In this document: positions 53,815-62,196 of the stretch, in pieces
Position numbering within the stretch: the stretch's first letter is position 1
How the letters are laid out: each line of letters begins with the position of its first letter
Origin: Marinomonas mediterranea MMB-1
Lineage (GTDB): Bacteria; Pseudomonadota; Gammaproteobacteria; Pseudomonadales; Marinomonadaceae
Direction of reading: 5' to 3'
Length of the DNA stretch: 64,000 nucleotides
NCBI RefSeq assembly: GCF_000192865.1
Contig: NC_015276.1
Location: forward strand, 620,001 to 684,000
The notes under the pieces: generated by a model
Told to the model about the DNA's origin: nothing
Database searches by the model: none
Seen by the model: only the letters and a program-made list of their open reading frames with translations
Translations under genes and position numbers: made by a program

Positions 53815-54837
53815 ATGCAAACAGTATTGGTAACCGGCGGTGCGGGGTTTATCGGCAGCCACACCTGCGTCGAATTACTCGAACGCGGCTTCGATGTAAT
53901 CGTTGTCGATAATCTAATAAACTCTAGCAAAGTATCCCTTGAACGCATTAAGCAGATTACTGGCAAAACTGTCACCTTTTACCCATACAACCTCCTCAGT
54001 AAAGTCGAGATTGCCCAAGTTTTTGCGCAACACGCAATAGACAGTGTAATCCACTTCGCTGGCTTAAAGGCAGTAGGGGAATCCACAAAAACGCCGATTG
54101 CCTACTACAACAACAATCTAACTGGCACCTTAACACTGTTAGAATGCATGCAAAATGCGGGGGTATTTAACTTCGTATTCAGTTCATCGGCTACTGTTTA
54201 TGGAGAGAACAACCCAAGTCCTTATGCTGAGCACTTCCCTCTATCATCCACCAGCCCCTATGGTCGTACAAAAGTAATGATCGAGCAATTTTTACAGGAT
54301 ATCTTTAATGCCGACCCACGCTGGAACATATCACTATTGCGTTACTTTAACCCAGTGGGAGCACATCCGAGTGGATTAATTGGAGAAGACCCAAATGGCA
54401 TCCCAAATAACTTAATGCCCTTTATTGCTCAAGTTGCTGTTGGTAAACGACAAAAATTGAGCATTTTTGGAGGAGACTATCCAACACAAGACGGAACTGG
54501 CGTCAGAGATTACATTCATGTCGTTGACCTTGCGATTGGCCATATCAAAGCATTGGAAAAGTTAAACCTACAAACACCCCATTCCATAGAAGCTTATAAC
54601 CTCGGTGCAGGAAAAGGTTACAGCGTATTAGATGTAGTGAAAGCATTTGAAAAAGCGAGCAATCAAACGATCGCTTACGAAATTGCGCCGCGCCGCGCTG
54701 GGGACATTGCAGAGTTCTATGCAGATACAAATAAAGCAAAAGATAAACTAGACTGGTCAGTTGAACTGGACCTCAATGCAATGTGTCGCGATTCGTGGAA
54801 CTGGCAAAGCCATAACCCCAACGGTTATAGTACTTAG
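53815..54837 (+). CDS. galE: UDP-glucose 4-epimerase
   Basis: Interconverts UDP-glucose and UDP-galactose (and possibly the N-acetyl forms). NAD motif VTGGAGFIGSHTCVELLERG (residues 5-24), VDNLINSS, HFAGLKAVGES, catalytic SSSATVYGE...SPYGRTKVMIE (Ser and Tyr-x3-Lys), and LLRYFNPVGAHPSGLIGEDP. 340 aa. AAGGAG precedes the ATG. Divergent from the ligase-like gene, so it can feed galactose or GalNAc into the repeat unit. Confidence 0.97.
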   Translation: MQTVLVTGGAGFIGSHTCVELLERGFDVIVVDNLINSSKVSLERIKQITGKTVTFYPYNLLSKVEIAQVFAQHAIDSVIHFAGLKAVGESTKTPIAYYNNNLTGTLTLLECMQNAGVFNFVFSSSATVYGENNPSPYAEHFPLSSTSPYGRTKVMIEQFLQDIFNADPRWNISLLRYFNPVGAHPSGLIGEDPNGIPNNLMPFIAQVAVGKRQKLSIFGGDYPTQDGTGVRDYIHVVDLAIGHIKALEKLNLQTPHSIEAYNLGAGKGYSVLDVVKAFEKASNQTIAYEIAPRRAGDIAEFYADTNKAKDKLDWSVELDLNAMCRDSWNWQSHNPNGYST

Positions 54838-54846
54838 GCGACATAT

Positions 54847-54875
54847 AAAGAGTAGGTTTCGGCCACCTACTCTTT
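54847..54875 (+). terminator. Terminator of galE
   Basis: An 11-bp perfect stem AAAGAGTAGGT/ACCTACTCTTT around TTCGGCC, 10 nt after the stop codon. Confidence 0.8.
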
Positions 54876-54884
54876 CGATATTTA

Positions 54885-54957
54885 ACCTTCTCCATTCCTC
54901 CTCTAGCTTAATCCTCCTTGTGATCGCCCAGAAAAAAGCTACTGGAAATACATACAC
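54885..54957 (-). pseudogene. C-terminal remnant of a second O-antigen-ligase-like gene
   Basis: On the minus strand MYVFPVAFFWAITRRIKLEE matches the end of the intact ligase-like protein (MMYVFPIAFFWAATRWAEKE). The DNA also matches over about 33 bases with few changes (GCCCAGAAAAA...GGAAA(C/T)ACATAC). The rest of the gene is missing: just upstream in its reading direction begins an IS30 end. It shows that a duplicated copy was destroyed by insertion or deletion. Confidence 0.7.
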
Positions 54958-55285
54958 ATGAATTCAAGCTCAAAGTGCGACACTTTTCATTTCAAGCCGC
55001 TAAGAACATCTATTTAAATACGAGCGTTGGCTGCTTGAATCCTAAACACTTTCTTGGGTGATAATTGATTCGTATCATCTTCCAGTGAATCATGCGATCT
55101 TCAATCTCCATTAAATTTTTGCCTTTTCGCACATAGCTCCTTAAAAGACCGTTACTATTTTCGTTGACGCCACACTTCCCAAGAACTATAGGATCGGCAA
55201 AATAGACTTTTGTATCCAGTACTTCTACAATCCTAGCGTGATGAGAAAATTCTCTCCCGCTACCCGCTGTAATCGTATGAACCTA
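54958..55285 (-). pseudogene. IS30 transposase 3' fragment
   Basis: Carries the terminal repeat (AATTCAAGCTCAAAGTGCGA), then the degraded C-terminal third of an IS30 transposase on the minus strand, closely parallel to 41546-41850 (CTAAACACTTTCTTGGG, GACCGTTACTATTTTCGTT, TAATCGTATGAAC). It has several frameshifts and ends abruptly near 55285. Confidence 0.8.
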
Positions 55286-55537
55286 TAGTCACTCTAACTA
55301 ACAATACTACGCGAGGGCCATTGCGAACTAACAGTAAGAACCAACAAAAACCTTGCGCACCGATCTAACTCTCTGGCATGCCAATCCTCAAGACAAATAA
55401 ACAAACAACATTAACAGAAAGTAGATTAGCATAATCTAAAAAAGGACTTTATCTTGTTTACGAAGTTTGACGTAGTTAAAAAAAGAACAAAAAACTAGTT
55501 AAAAACAGCACTGCTATACCAATCCCATATCCACTAG
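55286..55537. other. Unassigned A/C-rich stretch between IS30 and IS5 remnants
   Basis: No open frame or known element is recognised. It ends with CTAG (55534-55537), the target site of the IS5 half that follows. It may be original locus sequence isolated by the surrounding insertions. Confidence 0.4.
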
Positions 55538-55900
55538 GGAACCTGCGAACAAGTCGGCAATATGAAACAATCTCACTGACTTAAGTCAACTAAGATCCCT
55601 AATCAAGCATGAACCAATTCTCCTTCGCAGATACCGAACTCACCAGCAAACGCTGCAAAACCCGCAAAGAAATTTTTCTGGATCGTATGAATGAGCGGAC
55701 TCCATGGCAAAAACTCGAAGCTCAAATAGAGCCCTTCTACCCGGAAGCAGGTACGACATAAGTGATCCCGCGATGGAAGATGCTCTGTATGAGATAACCT
55801 CTATGCGTTTATTCGCTGACTTGTCTTTAGAGGTTACCATTCCTGATCACACAACCATCACGAACTTCCGTCATTTGCTTGAGAAACATAAGCTTGGTCT
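55538..55900 (+). mobile_element. IS5-family element, left end and N-terminal transposase half
   Basis: Preceded by CTAG (55534-55537), it starts with the terminal repeat GGAACCTGCGAACAAGTC. The transposase begins at ATG 55609 (MNQFSFADTELTSKRCKTRK, RMNERTPWQKLEAQIEPFYP). It then has a deletion with frame change and continues as SDPAMEDALYEITSMRLFAD and NFRHLLEKHKLGL. It breaks at 55900, directly before GTAAGCG. The complementary C-terminal half is at 43501-44256. Confidence 0.8.
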
Positions 55901-56930
55901 GTAAGCGTAAAGGCATTTTGATTTCACTTGGATTTGGGACTGCCAGAACTGAGGGATAAATATGTGTTTTAGGTACGCGTTTGCCGCTGCAATATCGTTG
56001 ATGTTGTTGAGTCTAAGCTCTGGCACCAATCTGTCTTGGAAGGTATCAAACGCACGTTCAACACGGCTTTTTCCTTGCGGTGAGTTAGCAAAGATAATTT
56101 CAATGCCTAACTCTTCACATGCTCGTTGCATTTGTGAGAAATTGCAGCGTTTTGAACCACCAAAGATACCTGCTCTATCCACATAAAGCGTTTTGAAAAC
56201 GCCTTTTGTTTCAATGCAATCTCGCATGACTTTCATGCAGCCCACTGTGGTTCAGAGGGGAAGAACTCGGCATACACTTCACTGGTCGCGTCATCAATCA
56301 TAGTAATTAAACAGTGTTTTTTGTCGCCAAACCAGAGATGCGGACTCCCGTCCATTTGCATCATCAAGCCGGGCGCTTCCATCCGCTCCCTGCGTTTACG
56401 GGCTACATCACGCCTACGCTTAGCTCGCTTTACATGATGAATGTCGTGCGCCTAACCACGCAAGGTTTCGCGCTTTACGACAATGTTTTCATTCTCGGCT
56501 AATTGTTCGGCCAAGTGCAGTAAATTCAAATCAAAATACTTGTCTTTGATTAAGTCTTGAACGGTTTCTTTAATCGACGTGGGCATTTTATTAGGAGGTG
56601 ACTTACCACTATTACCATGCACAACAAACTGAATACCGACTTGTTGATAGCGTTTTACATAACGTTCAATGGTGCGTCTAGATTTACTGAGTAACTTAGC
56701 GGCGCTAGCAATTGTTATTCTACCCTCAACAACTTTAGAATTATATCAACGGTGAGTTGAGCTTTAGAATCCATCACAATCATCCTCAACATGCCTCTAG
56801 TATTCAAAAACAAGAACACTAACAAACATGTAAAAAAGAGACCGACAGTTTCCCTTGGTAATTAGCAATTACGACAGAATTGCTTGGTAATTAAGATACG
56901 ACAAAGTCGCTTGGTGTTAACAGCCTTATG
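55901..56930 (-). mobile_element. ISNCY (IS1202-like) element, degenerate
   Basis: A minus-strand transposase pseudogene spanning about 55905-56779. It starts near MDSKAQLTVDIILK and continues in shifted frames with ASAAKLLSKSRRTIERYVKR and MQMDGSPHLWFGDKKHC. The last open part (55871-56245) contains YVDRAGIFGGSKRCNFSQM and FANSPQGKSRVERAFDTFQD, typical of ISNCY transposases. Three degenerate CGACA...GCTTGGTAATTA repeats at about 56853-56921 form its 5' end. Multiple frameshifts make it inactive. Confidence 0.75.
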
Positions 56931-58111
56931 TGTATTAGTCTCGACTTGATCTGACAATTCTACTTGAAAGGTAGAGAGTTACCCGTTTTGATAAAGGTGT
57001 CGAATCTTTAAATCAAAACAAACAAAAAGGTAACTCTCTATGTTCCATACTAACAACCCAATCATTAAACACAAAGCAGGTTACTCAATCTTGCTGAAGA
57101 ACTGGGAAATGTTTCAAAAGCCTGTAAAGTCATGGGCGTTTCACGAGATACGTTTTATCGTCGCACAAGATGGCAATCTGGATGCGTTAATCAACCGATC
57201 TAGACGAACACCTAATGTTAAAAACAGAGTGGATGAAGTAACGGAAAAAGCGGTCATTGATTATGCCGTTGCGGAACCGGCACATGGCCAACATCGAACC
57301 AGTAATGAGCTTCGTAAAAAAGGCTTCTTCGTATCCGGCAGTGGCGTTCGCTCAATTTGGTTCCGACATAGTTTAGAAAACTTCAAAAAACGCCTCAAAG
57401 CCTTAGAGAAAAAGGTAGCAGAAGAAGGTATTGTACTGACGGATGCTCAAGTCGCAGCGCGTGAGAAAAAGAAAGACGACGACATCGCCTGTGGCGAGAT
57501 AGAAACCGCCCACCCAGGCTATCTGGGCTCTCAAGACACTTTTTATGTCGGTAATCTCAAAGGAATTGGCAGAATTTACCAACAGACCTTTGTTGATACT
57601 TACAGCAAAGTGGCGTTTGCAAAACTGTACACAACGAAAACGCCGATTACGGCGGCTGATATTTTAAATGACAAAGTATTGCCGTATTTTGAACGTAATG
57701 AATTACCAATGCTTCGTATCTTAACAGACCGAGGAACTGAATATTATGGTCGAGTAGAGCAGCATGATTATCAGCTTTATCTTGCTATTAATGATATAGA
57801 TCACACCAAGACAAAAGCCATGTCGCCACAAACCAATGGTATCTGTGAGAGGTTCCACAAAACTTTATCGGGTGACGTTTCGCAAGAAGCTCTACGATAG
57901 TCTAGAAGCAGTGCAAAAAGATCTGGACGAATGGATGGTCTATTACAATAATGACTGAACTCATCAGGGAAAAATATGTTGTGGAAGGATGCTACTGGAA
58001 ACATTGCTTGATGGAAAAGTGATCTGGACAGAAAAGAATTTAATCCAGATCTAAACTGACAGACATCGGCTCAAAATGAGGTAGCTGTCAGGTCTGGACT
58101 AGACTAGTACA
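56931..58111 (+). mobile_element. IS481-family element, nearly full length but frameshifted
   Basis: The left end is TGTATTAGTCTCGACTTGAT (56931). The right end, read on the minus strand, is TGTACTAGTC at 58111, with a small internal insertion relative to the copy at 37341. The length of about 1.18 kb fits IS481. It is inverted relative to the remnant at 37341-37635. No flanking target duplication is evident. Confidence 0.85.
57040..58054 (+). pseudogene. IS481 transposase pseudogene
   Basis: The open frame 57040-57900 carries the catalytic core (GYLGSQDTFYVGNLKGIGRI, VDTYSKVAFAKLY, LTDRGTEYYG, TNGICERFHKT). The N-terminal helix-turn-helix is scrambled by compensating frameshifts (NWEMFQKPVKSWAFHEIRF instead of an ELGNVSKACKVMGVSRDTF-type sequence). 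After residue 280 a frameshift separates the last 50 codons (LDEWMVYYNND, then an in-frame stop, then THQGK). Not functional as it stands. Confidence 0.85.
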
Positions 58112-58183
58112 AGTAATGGCAACTCTGTTAACTATATTTTTCGAGATATCCTAAGAAAGGGTGTTATACTTTTCTAGTGCTTA

Positions 58184-58221
58184 CGACAGAATAAAAGCTC
58201 AGCAGAGCTTTTATTCTGTCG
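58184..58221. terminator. Perfect 17-bp hairpin downstream of the FKBP gene
   Basis: CGACAGAATAAAAGCTC pairs perfectly with GAGCTTTTATTCTGTCG around AGCA. It lies between the IS481 end and the FKBP gene, in addition to the conventional terminator at 58244-58267. It may stop transcripts coming from the IS region or be a second terminator. Confidence 0.5.
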
Positions 58222-58243
58222 ATTTTATGCTCAGTTCATAAGT

Positions 58244-58267
58244 AAAAAAACAACCCCATCTGAGGTT
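58244..58267 (-). terminator. Rho-independent terminator of the FKBP gene
   Basis: On the minus strand AACCTC, loop AGAT, GGGGTT, then GTTTTTTT, 30 nt after the stop codon. Confidence 0.75.
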
Positions 58268-58296
58268 ATTCTCTACTTAAAACCCTTATAGAGAGT

Positions 58297-59022
58297 TTAC
58301 TCTGCTTTCGTTTCTTCCGCAGGCGCTTCCGGCTTCTCAATATCTAACAGCTCAACTACAAACTTAAGTGCAGAGTTTGCAGGAATCGGTCCTGTGCCAC
58401 CAGGGCCGTATGCAAGGTCGGACGGGATGTAAAGCTCATACTTGGAGCCGACTGACATAAGTTGCAAGCCTTCCGTCCAGCCAGGGATGACTTGGTTTAG
58501 AGGGAACGAGATTGGCTCATTACGCTTGTAAGAACTGTCGAATTCAGTACCGTCAATTAATGTGCCTGCATAGTGAACTTTTACAGTGTCTTCTGCTGCT
58601 GGTTTATCACCATCACCTTGAGTAATGACTTTATACAGTAGTCCAGATTCTGTTTTCTCAACACCGTCTTCAGCTTCTTTTTCAGCTAACCAAGCGTCAG
58701 ACTTGGCTTTTTGTTCTTCCGCTAATTTTGCTTGTTCTGCTTGGACTTGAGCCATTTTTTCTTGCTGGAATGCTTGAATGACTTCTTGAACTTCTTCCTG
58801 AGTCATTTGAGGCTCATTACCTTGGAAGATATCTTTAAAACCTGCGATAAATGCGTCGATGTCAATTTCAGTATCATTGAAGCTCTGTGCAACATTACCA
58901 CCTACCGCTGCGCCAATACCATATCCCAACTTCTGTTCTTTGCTAGTTAAGTCAGTTGTAGTTTCTGCGTTTGCAAAGGAAACGGACGACATGACAAGTG
59001 CCGCAATAATCGTTTTTTTCAT
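58297..59022 (-). CDS. fkpA: FKBP-type peptidyl-prolyl cis-trans isomerase, exported
   Basis: Periplasmic folding catalyst and chaperone of the FkpA/Mip class. Signal peptide MKKTIIAALVMSSVSFANA with a clear ANA cleavage site. The N-terminal dimerisation domain (about residues 25-115) ends in a long charged helix. The FKBP domain at about 120-230 has VKVHYAGTLIDGTEFDSSY, VIPGWTEGLQLM and LAYGPGGTGPIPANS. A short acidic tail follows. 241 aa. Could equally be named fklB; the signal peptide favours the periplasmic form. Confidence 0.92.
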   Translation of the reverse strand: MKKTIIAALVMSSVSFANAETTTDLTSKEQKLGYGIGAAVGGNVAQSFNDTEIDIDAFIAGFKDIFQGNEPQMTQEEVQEVIQAFQQEKMAQVQAEQAKLAEEQKAKSDAWLAEKEAEDGVEKTESGLLYKVITQGDGDKPAAEDTVKVHYAGTLIDGTEFDSSYKRNEPISFPLNQVIPGWTEGLQLMSVGSKYELYIPSDLAYGPGGTGPIPANSALKFVVELLDIEKPEAPAEETKAE

Positions 59023-59449
59023 AAAAATGTTCCATTACTTATGTGGATGTTACTTCTAATCATCGAAGCATCTTAGAGCTTTAATTGGGGCAAATTGTAG
59101 CTTTTCAACTGCATCTCTAATAAAGAGAAATTGAAGCAGTAATTCAGTTTGGTAATTTGCCTTGTGCTTTCGTATCGTACTTAGACAACGTTATATCGCA
59201 ATTTGATGACACTTTTTGTAAAAAAGGTCGAATTGGATAATCGCCAATCAAAGTGACGCCTTCACCTGTACACATTTGAGCCTTCAACGAGTTGAAAGCA
59301 CAAGGCATGGCTGGATTTTGGGGGGAGCTATGTGCTCGTGCAACTGCCTTTACAGTTCAATGACAGAAGTTGTGAGATCGACATTTTCTTTTCCAGTAAT
59401 TTCTACATTTACAGCGGAACTATTGTAAAGAAGTAGAACATATTGTTTT
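59023..59449. other. Gap between FKBP gene and yfcL; possible gene remnant on the minus strand
   Basis: No intact gene. On the minus strand between about 59440 and 59144 there are protein-like stretches in different frames: VEITGKENVDLTTSVIEL, then FNSLKAQMCTGEGVTLIGDY and PIRPFFTKSVIKLRYNV, then LSKYDTKAQGKLPN before a stop. This could be a decayed small exported protein gene, but no homologue is recognised, so the idea is weak. The promoter of the FKBP gene must lie just after 59022. Confidence 0.3.
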
Positions 59450-59713
59450 CTAGGTGGTTACTTTTTTCCATAACGTGTTGATAGCAGCTCTGTCTTCTTC
59501 TGTCAGGTTTTCTGCAGAAATAGTGGCTTGTAGTTCGTTATAGAAGTATTGATCAAATGTGAGGCTGCCGTCGCCTTCGACACTGCTATGCAGTCCCAAT
59601 AACCCCAGAATATAGGCGCAATAAAAAAGCTCGTCGCTGTCGTGGCTCTCGTGTTCAATGATTCGAAGTTGGTCTGTGAGCTGATCTGCTCGTTCTGAAA
59701 AATTAAGGGTCAT
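59450..59713 (-). CDS. yfcL: YfcL family protein
   Basis: An 87-aa small acidic protein. The core SDELFYCAYILGLLGL (about residues 25-40) and the C-terminal LTEEDRAAINTLWKKV match the pattern of E. coli YfcL (SDELFASGYLRGHL and LSPRDQALVTDMW). The function of the family is unknown. It is separated from mqo upstream by a terminator. Confidence 0.75.
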   Translation of the reverse strand: MTLNFSERADQLTDQLRIIEHESHDSDELFYCAYILGLLGLHSSVEGDGSLTFDQYFYNELQATISAENLTEEDRAAINTLWKKVTT

Positions 59714-59790
59714 AGCTTAGCTCTTTTGTCTGATTACGTTTTTTAGTATCGCGCTGTTTTGCGCGACTGTTTTTTTTAATGTAGCCCCAT

Positions 59791-59821
59791 AAAAAAACCG
59801 AGAATGGGCTTCTCGGTTTTT
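59791..59821 (-). terminator. Terminator of mqo
   Basis: Stem AAAACCGAGAA/TTCTCGGTTTT around TGGGC, with T-runs on both sides, 47 nt after the mqo stop codon. Confidence 0.88.
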
Positions 59822-59867
59822 GCAGAGCGGTATGAAAATACGTAATCCTAAATGGCTTTACAGACTT

Positions 59868-61358
59868 TTAGGATTCCGACTCTACAGGTTTTAATTGAAG
59901 TGTTTCCAAGGTGTGTTTTCTTACTTCAAGTAAAAGATCTGTATTTTCAACCAAGGATTGACCGTATGACGGCACCATTTCTTTCATCTTGGTTTGCCAC
60001 TCTGAACTTGATATACGTTCTTTAAAGCAGCTTTCCAGGATCTTTATCATGGTGTTTACCGTAGTTGATGCACCCGGGGAGGCGCCAAGAAGAGCGGCTA
60101 GGGTGCCATCTTCAGAGGTAATCGCTTCTGTGCCAAATTCTAGCTTGCCACCATCCTCAGTCTTTTTAATGATTTGAACACGCTGTCCAGCATAAGCAAG
60201 CTTCCAATCTTCATTTGATGCATTTGGAAAAAAGTTGCGTAAGGAGTCACAGCGGTCAGCATGGGATTGTTTGACTTCACTGATTAGATACTTAGTGAGG
60301 TCCATGTTATTTTTACCAACGCGGAGCATAGGAATTAAATTGTCCGCCTGAATACTTTTGAACATGTCTAGCTTAGAGCCATTTTTCAAAAACTTCGTAG
60401 TGAATCCGGCGAATGGGCCAAATAAAATGGCACGTTTTCCATCGATAATTCGAGTGTCTAAGTGCGGAACGGACATTGGAGGAGCGCCAATTGGCGCAGC
60501 GCCGTATACTTTTGCATAGTGCTGTTCTACTAGCTCTGGTTTCTCGCAGACAAGCCATTGGCCACTGACAGGGAAGCCGCCGTATCCTTTGGCTTCTTTA
60601 ACGCCAGACTTTTGCAACAGTGGTAATGCGCCACCACCAGCCCCTAAGAAGACAAACTTTGCGTTTACTTTGTTGTTTTTGCCATTTTGGTTGAACTCAA
60701 CATCCCACGATCCATCTTTTTGTTGCTTCAGGTCGGAGACATTGGCATTCAGCTCAACATTAAAATCGCTTAGAGACGTAAGGTGTTTAGTCATATTGCG
60801 AGCGATTGCACCGAAGTTGACGTCTGAACCGTGTTCGATTCGAGTCGCTGCTAGCTTTTCGGTATTTTTTCTATCGCGCATGATCAGAGGCATCCACTCA
60901 TTGAGTGTGTCAATGTCTTCTGAATATTGCATTTCTTTGAAGGCAGGGTGAGCACTCATTGCTTTATGGCGGGATTTAAGCGATTTGACGTTATCATCAC
61001 CCCAAACAAAGCTTAAGTGCGGTACTCGGTTTATGAATTGTTTTGGAGAAGGAAGAAGGCCCTTCTCTACGAGGTATGACCAGAATTGAAGGCTAACTTC
61101 AAATGCCGTGTTTATGTTGACCGCCTTGTCAATATTTGTCGTTCCATCTGCATTTTCGGATGTATAGTTGAGTTCACAATAAGCAGCGTGCCCAGTCCCT
61201 GCGTTATTCCAACCATCGGTGCTTTCTTGCGCGATGCTGTCCAAGCGCTCAAGCATGGTAATTGAAATCGTTGGGTCAAGCTCTTTTAATAGCACTCCAA
61301 GGGTAGTGCTCATCGCACCCGCCCCGACCAATAATACATCTACAGAATTTGTGGTCAT
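59868..61358 (-). CDS. mqo: Malate:quinone oxidoreductase
   Basis: FAD-dependent membrane-associated enzyme that oxidises malate to oxaloacetate and reduces quinone, in the TCA cycle. The FAD motif VLLVGAGAMSTTLGVLLKEL is at the N-terminus. Family blocks STDGWNNAGTGHAAYCELNY, VPHLSFVWG, FLGAGGGALPLLQKSG, GYGGFPVSGQWLVC and LLGASPGASTTVNTMI are all visible. The frame opens with a TTG at 61382, but the ATG at 61358, which starts MTTNSVDVLLVG, fits the family start better. 496 aa. Confidence 0.95.
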   Translation of the reverse strand: MTTNSVDVLLVGAGAMSTTLGVLLKELDPTISITMLERLDSIAQESTDGWNNAGTGHAAYCELNYTSENADGTTNIDKAVNINTAFEVSLQFWSYLVEKGLLPSPKQFINRVPHLSFVWGDDNVKSLKSRHKAMSAHPAFKEMQYSEDIDTLNEWMPLIMRDRKNTEKLAATRIEHGSDVNFGAIARNMTKHLTSLSDFNVELNANVSDLKQQKDGSWDVEFNQNGKNNKVNAKFVFLGAGGGALPLLQKSGVKEAKGYGGFPVSGQWLVCEKPELVEQHYAKVYGAAPIGAPPMSVPHLDTRIIDGKRAILFGPFAGFTTKFLKNGSKLDMFKSIQADNLIPMLRVGKNNMDLTKYLISEVKQSHADRCDSLRNFFPNASNEDWKLAYAGQRVQIIKKTEDGGKLEFGTEAITSEDGTLAALLGASPGASTTVNTMIKILESCFKERISSSEWQTKMKEMVPSYGQSLVENTDLLLEVRKHTLETLQLKPVESES

Positions 61359-61382
61359 TTCATTTCGCCGTGTTGTAGCCAA

Positions 61383-61774
61383 TATTTTCTATGAGAGAAA
61401 ACCCAAAGGGGCTTGTGGCAAAGAGATATATTGATATCTCCCCTATGTTTGCTTTCTCTCTTCAGAACGTCAATATCTCATGAGCTTAGTCACTTAATGG
61501 ATTTAGAAGCTAAGCTAATGAGACTCTGATAGGGGTAGTTGAAGCTAAAACATTAAGCTCCAATCATGATTATACGGATTTTAGCACTAATGTCTTGAGA
61601 CGAAGTGGCAACTTTTTAGGAAAATATTGTTCTTAAAGTTACTAAAACCGGATGTTTCCTGATTTTGGGCGTATTTTCGAAAACTTAGCGTAAAAAATGC
61701 TGCTAATATTCTTCTATAGAGATGGTAAATAGTCGAAATTGTTTGTCGAAATGTTTCTCGAAGAAGGAGTTCAC
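61383..61774. other. Divergent intergenic region between mqo and the CBS protein gene
   Basis: No gene is seen. GAGATAT (61423-61429) and ATATCTC (61434-61440) form a 7-bp dyad with a 4-nt gap about 65 nt upstream of mqo, a possible operator. AAGGAG at the right edge belongs to the CBS gene. Confidence 0.45.
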
Positions 61775-62176
61775 ATGTTGGTACAAGATGTGATGGTCAA
61801 AGAGGTCGTTTGCGTTGAAATGGATGCTAGGCTTCCTGAAGTGAAGACGCTTCTCCAGAACAGAGGTTTTCATCATTTACCTGTTGTCGAGCAGGGAAAG
61901 TTGGTCGGTATTATTTCCGATCGGGATATTCTGCGCTTGGTTAGTCCGTTTGTTGGAAAGGTAAATGAGCAGACTAGAGACCTTGATACGTTGAATCGTG
62001 CCGCTCATCAAGTAATGACGAGGCAGCCAATTACAGTGAAAGCGAATGCTGAGGTGAGTGATGTTGTAAACTGGATGCTTAAAGTGAGTATTTCATGTGT
62101 TCCTGTTATTGATGATGACGAAGCGGTCATTGGTATTGTTACTTGGCGAGACCTCATTAGTCACGCCAAGTTTTAG
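61775..62176 (+). CDS. CBS-domain protein
   Basis: A 133-aa protein made of two CBS domains (residues about 5-60 and 76-130). MVKEVVCVEMDARLPEVKTL and FHHLPVVEQGKLVGIISDRD are followed by VMTRQPITVKANAEVSDVV and CVPVIDDDEAVIGIVTWRD. CBS pairs bind adenine nucleotides and act as energy or redox sensors; no catalytic domain is attached. AAGGAG spaced six bases from ATG 61775 overrides the longer frame from 61739. Confidence 0.9.
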   Translation: MLVQDVMVKEVVCVEMDARLPEVKTLLQNRGFHHLPVVEQGKLVGIISDRDILRLVSPFVGKVNEQTRDLDTLNRAAHQVMTRQPITVKANAEVSDVVNWMLKVSISCVPVIDDDEAVIGIVTWRDLISHAKF

Positions 62177-62196
62177 TGCTCTGTTGCGATTTTGTT

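Noticed and set aside
54757..54957. A 66-codon minus-strand frame as an intact gene
   Set aside because: Only its first about 20 codons are meaningful (remnant of a ligase-like gene); the rest runs antisense through the galE terminator and 3' end.
55901..55907. GTAAGCG as the end of a third IS66 copy
   Set aside because: Only seven bases match; the following sequence is ISNCY-like and not IS66. It may be a trace of an IS66 end, but this cannot be supported further.
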